NCBI GenBank assembly: GCA_947034885.2
Contig: OX344751.2
Location: forward strand, 37,477,082-37,541,081
Reading direction: 5' to 3'
DNA length: 64,000 nucleotides
From: Thuidium tamariscinum
Lineage: Eukaryota; Streptophyta; Bryopsida; Hypnales; Thuidiaceae
Shown here piece by piece: positions 55,279-64,000 of this stretch (its first letter is position 1; every line of letters begins with the position of its first letter). Both the position numbers and the translations under genes were made by a program. A model generated the notes under the pieces. The model saw only the letters and a list, made by a program, of their open reading frames with translations, was not told the origin of the DNA and did not search any database.

Positions 55279-58200
55279 ATGAACGATCTCCCTCGGGTAT
55301 GTTGAGCGAATTTGAATTTGGGATGTGGAGTCTTCGTTACCGATGTCCTTGTTGTTGAGTTCGAATTGAATTGGTATTGCATACGTACTGCGATTGAAGT
55401 GTGGACAGGAGATACCGGGGGGTTAATTACCTCAGTGCTTTCTGAAATGTTGGGTTTGGACGGATTGGTCAGTGCACTAGAATGGTGACTATTTCTGCGA
55501 ATTCTTTTAATGATGGTGCTCGTCTTCGTGAATGTGCAGGACACAGGAGGTGTCCGATTCTCGCACCCGGAGTCGGGGGCTTCTTCTTCCTCTGCAACTC
55601 AGATTCGTGCTCCGCCTGGCCAAGAAATGATGCAATTCTTCCAGGAGTTCAACGATGTCAATAGCTCCATAGATGAGATTCGGCAGAAGTTACTCACGTT
55701 GCAGGTTTGTCGAGTTTCCAATAACCTGTGGCGTGAGCCAAAATTTCCTAACCCGAGATGTAATGTGGAGTAGCTGGATTGTGAATGTAGCTTCGATCTT
55801 GCAGTTCAGGTTCTTCTGTCGTGTGGAGTTCAGTTGACTTGTAAGGGTGTTAGTGAAACCTGACTGTGCATCTGTGAGGAGGAATAAAATAAGGGATGCT
55901 ATAGACTGCAAAGTTGGAAGCAGCAAGCTCGAGATAACACGAGATTTTACGCCTCGATAGGGGCTGAAATCACATGTTTACTTGTTTAACCTTATTTTTG
56001 TTCAATCGACTTCACGCTAAGTAACAAGAACTACTGAGTAATTAAGAGGTGGCGCTTATACGATTTTCATATGCTAGACTCGTTACCTTACAATGAATGC
56101 ATTGATGTAATTTCAGCCCAACATCTCACCCTAATTGCACAGTGCCAAATCTCAAGCTTCTTCTATCCATTTCTTTGCTTTTCCCTGACCGATCTAAATT
56201 GGCCTCATGACTGGAACGACTATTTGCCACATGGTAACGTACACCTATGTAAATTAATCTCACCGCTTTTATGGATTAACAGAATTCGAATGAGGACTAC
56301 AGGAATGAGACAAGAGCTACAGAAATGAAAGGCATGACTTCTTTAGGCTCTTGCGGTCTTCATACCCTTGATTGCAACTTCCAAGATCGTTGGTATAGGT
56401 GTGAGTTCTTTTGAGGTTACAACAAGTAGAGACCAGGTTGCTCACTTAGTTGCACCCCACAATGATGTGCATCATGTGATGGAGTAAGATACTCCTCTCC
56501 TTGAATAAATCTGTTCCTATTGTTGAAGCGTGGGGATTCTGCAGTGGTGTGGCTCCTTGGGATTCCCAACAGTTCCTACTCGATATTGAACCACCAGACT
56601 CAAAGGAATGATCTTGACCGAGATTTGATACTTTGACATTGAACTTCACTGCTTCTCAAGAGGCTCTTTATCAACTAAACAAACTGATGTGCAGTTCTGA
56701 AGGAGAAAATGGTCGAGGATGTGGATGAAATCTGTGTGCTCGCTCGAGATTTAAGGGGGAAATTGGAGACATTGGACAGATCGGTATGTGGAATTTTTTC
56801 TGCCATTTTCCTTTTCATGTAACTCCTTGCCGTTGTCATCTCCCTCTTTCTCCAACCGTTTCTTGCGTTTTCTCCACAAATGAAGCTCCCTCGATTCTAT
56901 TTATATTGTCTGTGGGCTTTTCTGTGACGCAACTTTCATTTCATTTCCGCTGGCTGTTTCGCAGAATGCTGCGAGCCGCGAAATCAGGAATCGTCATGCA
57001 GGTTCCCACACTTATCGGGCATGGATGTCTCGCACTTCGTAAGCCTTGTTGTGAGCCTTTTTGTCTTGGAGGATGTTGATAGACCTGTTGGTCGCTAGGT
57101 TGGGATTTCCGTGACTTTGTTTCCCAGTTCATGACTGCAATAGAATTGTAAACTAGTCATGCTAAACTTCTGAAGAATTTCGGGCTGCCGCCATTCAATG
57201 GACCGTGAACTGTTTATGAGTTGAAACAACAGGATTGATCATTTCCTACATATCATGCTAGTGCCTTCTGCTTTAGATGAGAAAGATAGTTATTGATTCT
57301 TTTCATTGCGACTATATGTGACTCGTCCCAGAAATTTGAAGAGGAGGTTGAGGGAGCTCACGGTTGAATATCAGGTTCGTTGTTAATATTTCGGTCATTC
57401 AGCGACTGGAGCTCTTCGATTGAGATTCTGACTCCATCTCTGAGTTGCCGCTGCAATGGTTACATGAACCGAGCCATTGTTTTCTTGGTGCCTTGCAAAT
57501 CCTTGGATGTGAGTTTAAGCTTGCGCTTAAATTGAGAAAGTTGAAGTGCAGGCACTGCGGCCAAGATTTGAAGATGGGTTTCGGGAGATAGTTGAAACAC
57601 GTGTTTTCGCTGGTGAGTCTGGAACTGATTTGATGTGCATTTCAGTCCCTGTTATTCTGCTGCTCGGAAAGATTTTGGACGATATTGTGAATCTCACTTC
57701 TATGTTTCGATTGATGTGTGCGCAGCTACGGGTCAGCGAGTTGATGAATCCGTAAGTGCGTCAATCCATTTCCGAGTGCAAGTTTTGGATTTCCATCGAG
57801 TCACAGATTCTGTTCAGGGCTGAGTCTGCATCCGTTTCCCTTCTCTGCATGATCTCTCAAACTACTCAGTCTGAATGGTTCATGGGCTTCGATCCTTCTT
57901 GTCATAAGCACGATAAAATGTAATGCTATCTCTCAATATCCGAGTACGGAAGGTAATCTTTCTTACTTGGGCCTCTGTTCCCAAGTCAATCCGTGGAGAC
58001 TCTTCCCCAAAGTGTACACCTTCTGAATGAGATCCTAGACCAAATTTAGGTGCACTTATAATGAGGACTTTGACAATTCTTCGTTTTTCCTGCTTGGGGT
58101 TGTAGTTTTGCCTCTCTTCAATTGCTTTCTGTGGTTCGCAGATGATTACACGCCTGATTGAAACAGGAGACAGTGAGCCGATTTTCCGAACTGTCATTCT

Positions 58201-59324
58201 GGCGCGAGGACGAGGCGAGGTACATTTTGTTTGGGCAAATTTCAAAGCATTTTTGTTCATCTTGAACGGTTCAGCTAGACGTTGTATTGCCTTGCATCTG
58301 TGTGTTGTTTGTGCTCGGTTTTTCCGCTTCCAAGAGGGTTACATTACCAGCTCAAGCTAAGAGGTTTTACCTTCAGTTTCTTCTTTGACACTGTGGTGCA
58401 GGTACGGCACACAATAGCTGAGATTCAAGAGCGGCATCATGCACTGAAGGATTTTGAACAGAAGTTTCTGGAACTTCATCAGGTCTTCCCTTTTCTGTTT
58501 GAAATGATACGCAATCACGAAGTTGTCCAAGTCTGGACACTGCAGAAATTGGTTGGATGACTTTTATAGCTGTCTTTCGTGTGTAAAGGTTTGGCCTGGG
58601 AAATCTTGAATCCTTTGGAATAACATGAATTTTTCATGACTGGCAGATTTTCCTAAAACCGAAACCGTTTTGGAAGTTCAAGGGGAGGTGAGTTCCTTCA
58701 TCTCTCAATCTCAGTCAAGCCTTTGTCTCTAGGAATTTCTCAGAAGCTGAGCAAATTTTACGCGACTCACCATTCGTATGTGCGGGGAAGCCAGCTGAGA
58801 ATAAGTGTCCATTTCAGAAACGTGAACGAATTAATAAATGCACGTCAATCTCTCATGCGTCACTTCATTGCATCTACACTCAGACCTCCTTACTACCACC
58901 TTCTTTATTATCACATTCTTTTCCACGGACCTACCTCATACGAAACCTACTCTGCACTTCCTGTTACATACAAAAAAAAAATGACCAGTGTGAAATGGAT
59001 TGTAGACCACGTCCCTGACCGACTCTTTTGACACCGGGTACTTCTATAATGGACTTTGCATGAATTGAACACTAACTTCTGTCACAATTCCACAGAACTC
59101 CGCTGTAATCACTTGCAATTCGAGAAAAATAGGGTTTGATACTAAAGAGCTTAGGATGTACACGATTATGTTGTTAATTTGTTCTGTCTCGGGTCGATCT
59201 GCAGGTGGATCCGCCGGTCATTCTGCGGGTGTTGAATGCATTCAACCATTACCACAAATGGTTGTTCCTGTCCGTTGTCAGCTTCATTTTCGTGAGCGTC
59301 ATGCTCGTGGCATTTCTCGGCTGA
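55279..59324 (+). CDS. SYP1-like Qa-SNARE (syntaxin), SNARE-motif exons apparently damaged
   Basis: Exons: 55279-55296 (MNDLPR), 55540-55704, 56283-56331, 56695-56783, 56965-57038, 57332-57374, 57552-57612, 57726-57751, 58142-58219, 58402-58482, 58647-58687, then 58733-58775 or 58744-58800, and 59205-59324 ending in a C-terminal membrane anchor (WLFLSVVSFIFVSVMLVAFLG). Plasma-membrane syntaxins drive vesicle fusion. MNDL, the Habc part (EKMVEDVDEI, RRLRELTVEYQ), LIETGDSE.IF and AEIQERHHALKDFEQKFLELHQ match the family. Exon 3 ends at a GC donor. Exon 11 is 41 nt; 42 nt would keep the conserved zero-layer glutamine frame (VLEVQGE). Using 58733-58775 restores the frame to the anchor (295 residues) but loses the second half of the SNARE motif. 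It is either a degrading paralogue or an unusual splice form. Confidence 0.8.
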
Positions 59325-59548
59325 CTAAAGAGGGATTTTTCGTACCCTATTCGGAGGTGCCCAAGCTCAAGACTTGAATTGCTCCGAGAATAGAGCCGGT
59401 GATTTGGGCAACATGCGTGCGACCACGATGTGAAATTCCTGCTACTTTGAGAAGAGATGATGGGGCCAGAAGTGCACAGGCTGAATTCGAAACAATGATC
59501 GATTCCCTCGGCTGAAATCGTGAACTCTGAAAACCCCCAGTGCTGTGC

Positions 59549-59672
59549 GTTTCTGTATTCATAGATATAGTCATTGCTTTCAAGATACCCTTCCATTTTC
59601 AAAGGAAACCAGGGTTCTGTATAGATATAGTTAAATTGCTTGATACCCTTCCATTTTCAATTGAAACCAGGT
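59549..59672 (+). repeat. Tandem duplication in the 3' UTR of the syntaxin gene
   Basis: TTCTGTAT...ATAGATATAG...TTGCTT...GATACCCTTCCATTTTCAA...GGAAACCAGG appears twice in succession, with unit about 62 bp. No coding role. Confidence 0.75.
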
Positions 59673-61240
59673 TTTTGCGTTTGGGCGATGCCTCCTGTAA
59701 TAAATTGCTCTGCATTTGCGTTCCTTCTGTTCCAGGTTGAGGTTTTGTGTTTAGCCAGGATCCCTTTCAAGATTACATGCAGCGGAATCCAGAATCTTCT
59801 ACCTATTGCAAAAAGACTTGATCCACAGAAACCAAGTTTACATGAGGACCCATAAATCCTACATTCTGATTGGAGTGCTTCCAGGTCTTTCCATGAGAGT
59901 GACTAAGAAAACTGCTGTATGTCAACGACTTCGTAGTCCATTCATGCATCCGATACTAACCTCACATGCATGAAGGTTCTTCCACCTCGGCGATTCCATC
60001 CAATCAAGTGAAATGCGACAAGCGGCCTCGGTTACCGGTACCACGAAGTGAATCTAAGGCCTCCTCCGAAATGTACCCTTTTCATGCCACTTTTTGTGTT
60101 AACCCCGAAACAGCATTTTTCTGCAAAGAAAGTATAAATCCCAAGAACTTAATTTCTGTGTCCTTCTCAGCTGATATATTCTGGTAACATTTTCTGATAA
60201 GAATCATAGTAGAGTTCATCTCACCATTTTTCCAAACCGTAGTATCGAAAACTTAATGCCCAAAATCTAATTTACAAGTTCGTACAATATCACAAAGACA
60301 CGAAATTAAAGTTGATTCACCGCGGAAATGGCGGAACTCCGTCTGAAACGCCGATTTCAGCAGAAGAATTATTTGAAAAACGCACCGAGACTTTCTACGT
60401 TGAAACACCAATGCACAACCCAATCTCTGATTCACCAGAAAGAAACAAACGGGCCACCAATTATTCTTCCACATTCTGCCCCCAATATAATATTGTAGTT
60501 CAAGATCAAACATTATAATCCATAAGTGATATTGTATGTTGTTTTTCCCCTAAGTGATCTCTAAGATGTTTAGTTTAAATTTGTACAGGGTGATTGCAAG
60601 AAACACTTGTCCTTTTTCTTGTCCCCTTGACCTTTACTAGGTAGTTTTTTGCTCATAACTTTTTCATCTTTTGTTTTTTTGACTTGAAATTTGGAATGAA
60701 GGTGCACAAAAAAAATTTACATGTTGTGTAATTTTTTCAATCTTTTAAAAATCGATTTACTATTTTTGAACTGGCCCCAATTGGGTGTCTACTTTGGCCA
60801 TTTTGTGGCATTTTAGTCCTATTTTTGACCCAAAAGAGCAAATTTTGAGCTGAAAGAGTTGGCATGCATGGTCCCCTAGTATAGTTACACAGTCCCTAAG
60901 AATATTTTTTGAAAATATTAAACTGTCCAACTTCCACATGTGCTCAAAGTGCACTACCAAGGTATACTTGTACAGAACACAAAATATTTTTTTTTGAAGA
61001 TGAAATTTATTGAAAAAGAAGAATCTTTAAGTTAGAAAAAAATGGATTCTTTTATTTTGTTTTTTTGAATTTTTTCACTATTTTTAAAAAATCGCACTTC
61101 ACTCCCATCATTTGGACAGTTACACCCTTGAACAAAAACAGTAAGAAACTGGAAATTAAAGGAAACCAAAATTAAAAGATCAAGGAGTTGAAAAATACAA
61201 CATTACAACTTTGAATTCAATGCTCAGCAAAAAGTACTCA
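59673..61240. other. 3' flank and intergenic DNA, no supported gene
   Basis: Up to about 60250 composition is still mixed and may hold the 3' UTR or a decayed gene. A 57-codon frame from ATG at 60328 (MAELRLKRRFQQ) is open but has no support. After 60500 the DNA is AT-rich; TTATAATCCATAAGTGATATTG at 60513 resembles the inside of the TTAA family. Confidence 0.4.
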
Positions 61241-61276
61241 CAGGCTCCCAGAGCCCTCAAATCCCTCCTAATGTAG
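61241..61276 (-). mobile_element. Isolated end of the CATTAGGAGGGATTTGAGGG MITE family
   Basis: The minus strand from 61276 reads CATTAGGAGGGATTTGAGGG, then CTCTGGGAGCC. The opposite end of this copy was not identified. A reversed ATAAGAGGATTTT terminus lies 40 bp to the right. Confidence 0.55.
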
Positions 61277-61379
61277 TTCATATATTGGGAAATGAGACTA
61301 ATACACTCTTTTTGAGCCCCAAAAAATCCTCTTATGCCATATAGTGGATCCTTGCTCTTTTAGGGTTTAAAGAAGTAGT

Positions 61380-63515
61380 GTGAAATCAAACTTGCCTACA
61401 TATTAATTTATCTATTATTATTTGGTTATTAATTTATATACTTTAGTTCTTTCTTACATTTTTCCTTGAAATTATACTCTTTTTTGAAGTTTTCATTTTT
61501 TATTTCAATTTTGTAAAATGAACAACTTGTCTTTAACAAAGTTGCCGATGAAGTTTCCTATGTAGTGTCAAGAGCATAGTTTTGAAAGGAATTGAACCAA
61601 AGTAACTAATCCAAAGTTTTTTGTTAATCATAATATTTCAATAATTTGCTTTGGTTATATTGTATACTTTATTTTCTAGTTAAAAAATATAGTCACAATA
61701 TGAAGTCAGCCTGATAATCTTGGACAATCAAATATTATATAGGTTCATTCTAAATGCTTTAACTCAATATGAGAAGAATCATTGCAAATCAATGTTACTC
61801 CAAAGTATCAATGCCACTATATTGTAAGGAACACTTCTTTTTATAGTAACCCCTAAAAGACCATTGTCCCTTTGAAGGACAAATTTGATTTCAAGCAAGT
61901 ACCTATGTTCCCAATTTTTGTCATGATTTTTTCAAACCTTTTTGAAACTAGAAAAATTGATTAGCTTTGACAGAATAAAATTTTCTTCCTAATTGTTGCC
62001 TAGGAACAAAAAATATGGTTGAATTAGCTCAAATTGGGAGAGTCTAGGCATAAAAGAAAATTCAATTATTTTTGTTTTTTTGAATAAATTTTTATACCAT
62101 AATTACATTTTTGTCTGCATGGTGGGCTTTGTTTCCCTTCATCTGAATAGGATATGTGAAAGTTCTTGACAGTCTTGTTTTTCACACAATCTAAACATTT
62201 TCTTGAAAAAATAACTTGTAGAATTCATTTCTAAATGTAATTGTACAATTTTTAAGAAAAATTTAAGAATTCCACATGATTTAGTTTCCCTACTAGAATC
62301 CCTTCATGATTGGGATTAGTACCGTGGAAATCATTCATTTTGAAATTCATCTTAGCAATGTTAATAATTTAGACTTTCTTTCTTTCATACACCTATTCCT
62401 ATTTTTTTTAATAAAATTTATGTATAAAAATTAAATCTTTTGGAATTCATTTTTTTTCCAACACTCTCAACTCAATTTCCATCTTTAAAGATTTAAAGCT
62501 CAAAATTCTCAAGCACAAAAAATTTAAGAAAAGAAGGTTGAAAGTCAAATAATCTAATTATACAATGCATGTAAAAAACTTATGTACTTCACTTTGAGCA
62601 TAGATATCTTGCAATCTATACAATCAGAAACTTTGAAATTTATTCCAGACTTTCTCATGCTAATTAAAGATGAAATCCTATAGTCAAAGGTACAAAGAAC
62701 AATATGTTTCAAATTTTTTTACTATTTACAATAAATAAAAAGGGCCTTGATCGATGCATTAACTGCATGACCTAGTTTTCCTTCAAGCTTTCTCAAAAAA
62801 TATAAAAACTATAAAAGGCACTTTCCAACACATTCATCATCCATCTAACAATGCATTTGGAATGAAGACCCCACTTGCAATTCAAAAACCAAAACCTCAA
62901 TTTGGTGAGAAGATGATTCAAAAGGGAGTGTGATTTATTTTTTTGATTATTTCTTTCCAACACTCTTTCTAATCCAGAATTCAGCACTCAAATATCTACT
63001 TTTTGTCCTACTCCAAACTGAAGTTTCAAAATTTGAAACAAGGAAGAACAATTTGATACTTTGGTGTTGCAGAAGTTCCATAACCAGTACTGTAGTGAGA
63101 ACACCCACCATGGATAGAATGATCCTGTGGATTCCATGATCTGAAATTTGGCAACTTTGATTCCAAGACCAGTCCAAAAGAAATTACTACAAAAGGCGTG
63201 AGGTTCAACCAAGGCCCACAAATCACCAACGACTAAGAGCCAGTAAGCAAGATTTCCCATTCCCGTTGTAAGCTTTTGTCGTTCAGTTTTAGGAGCGGAG
63301 AGTAAGTAGCTCTTCCAAATGGTTCAACACAAAGACACAGAGACCTCGCAAGTTTGCTGGACTCGAACAGGAATCAAGCGGATTGATCTTCCTTCTCCAA
63401 AAAACTTCGCAAGCAAGCAACAATGTTGCCAGGGATCACAGAAACTCCAAGTGCGCGGAGATGCGAGTCATCGATTGTCCATTGGACTCCGACCACCCTT
63501 CCCGGATATGAACAG
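61380..63515. repeat. Segmental duplication block, copy 2
   Basis: Corresponds to 34190-36049 in the same orientation, about 27 kb away. It lacks the MITE at 35227-35640 but has about 920 bp extra at 61850-62770, beginning TAACCCCTAAAAGACCATTG. It carries the second lectin fragment at its right end. Confidence 0.75.
63374..63512 (-). pseudogene. Truncated jacalin-lectin domain fragment
   Basis: On the minus strand the frame from about 63512 to TGA at 63374 reads YPGRVVGVQW, then HLRALGVSVIPGNIVACL, and ends EDQSA like the exon at 35752-36049. Only the last third of the domain remains. Upstream sequence stops homology at about 63515, where a foldback element begins. The missing first two thirds make this a relic, probably cut by that insertion or by the duplication breakpoint. 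Confidence 0.6.
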
Positions 63516-63532
63516 ATACTAATTAAAAAAAA

Positions 63533-63836
63533 TTAAATTTTTTTTAAAAAGTTTTACAAAATTAACATTTTGTTGTACAATTTAGACAACACATTTCAAA
63601 GTACATATAAGATGTCCTAATACATAAGACTCCCCTACAATAAAATTTTTAATAACCTTAAAACACTTGAAGTGGACATTTTTTGTAAGACGTATAGAAT
63701 CATGAAATTGCCATGAAGAATAAGTTTAGAAGATAGATGTGGGTTAAAGTGTATACATTCAACATGTACTTTGAAATGTATTGTCTAAATTGCACAATAA
63801 AATGTTGATTTTGTAAAACTTAAAAAAATTATTTAA
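63533..63836. mobile_element. Foldback MITE with about 74-bp arms
   Basis: The left arm contains AAGTTTTACAAAATTAACAT and ACAATTTAGACAACACATTT, ending TTCAAAGTACAT. The right arm is the complement with about a tenth of positions changed. TTAA lies at the outer edge of both arms. It sits against the broken lectin exon. Confidence 0.75.
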
Positions 63837-63852
63837 CTCTTTTTTATTAATA

Positions 63853-64000
63853 CACTACAAGAGAAAGGGGTGATTTAAGTATGGTTTTCAAGTCAAAAAC
63901 TGCATACTTAAAGCACAAGACTTTTAAGTATTTTTTACTAAAAAACATGTGTCTAGGATGCGCCTTAAAGGACAGTATTGAAGGTCACCCATTGCAGTTT
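63853..64000 (+). mobile_element. Start of a CACTA (En/Spm) element, cut by the window edge
   Basis: CACTACAAGAGAAAGGGG at 63853 is a classic plant CACTA terminus. Following AAGTATGGTTTTCAAGTC and the partly inverted TGCATACTTAAAG look like subterminal repeats. The other end is outside the window. Confidence 0.55.

Overview
The window is nuclear DNA of a land plant. Genes are split by short GT-AG introns and sit in small islands of moderate GC (about 0-1.3, 15.3-17.8, 27.4-33.0, 38.0-42.5 and 54.6-60 kb), separated by very AT-rich, CpG-poor DNA full of small transposons. The kinase type, the jacalin-lectin fragments and a fungal-like (Tf1/sushi/Tcn1-type) chromovirus suggest a bryophyte, probably a moss. 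A lycophyte is not excluded. The organism is inference, not something I can prove from the window.

Layout: (1) 151-858, last exon of an unrecognised acidic protein. (2) 5533-12129, a complete Ty3/gypsy chromovirus on the minus strand, with a 5-bp target duplication and LTRs that read as identical outside an internal 20-bp array. (3) 13.9-15.0 kb, three adjacent MITEs. (4) 15838-17742, a four-exon TMEM128-family membrane protein. (5) 18-27 kb, diverged repeats and a probable solo LTR. (6) 27479-33019, the eight-exon CPSF73-I pre-mRNA 3'-end endonuclease. (7) 34.2-36.05 kb, a block with a jacalin-lectin 3' exon that is duplicated at 61.4-63.5 kb. (8) 38772-40493, a two-exon protein kinase on the minus strand. 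(9) 40.9-54.2 kb, a transposon-rich desert. (10) 55279-59324, a Qa-SNARE (syntaxin) gene whose SNARE-motif exons look damaged. (11) 60-64 kb, the second lectin block, a long foldback and the start of a CACTA element.

The most striking item is the retrotransposon. Its U3 holds 12-14 tandem 20-bp units that assemble perfect heat-shock elements just upstream of a TATA box. The 11 nt that would start its RNA, 32 bp after the TATA box, are exactly complementary to the sequence 2 nt inside the 5' LTR, which is the arrangement of Tf1-type self-priming. It also has an unexplained third ORF after pol, an in-frame stop between protease and reverse transcriptase, and YLDN in place of the catalytic YLDD. 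The element is therefore young, probably heat-responsive and self-priming, yet apparently defective.

The housekeeping genes are unrelated to one another (mRNA 3' processing, membrane fusion, membrane protein, signalling) and form no operon-like unit. The rest of the window is a good record of MITE biology: hAT-like copies with 8-bp duplications, Stowaway, CACTA MITEs with 3-bp duplications, nested insertions, paired empty sites and a family bounded by TTAA.
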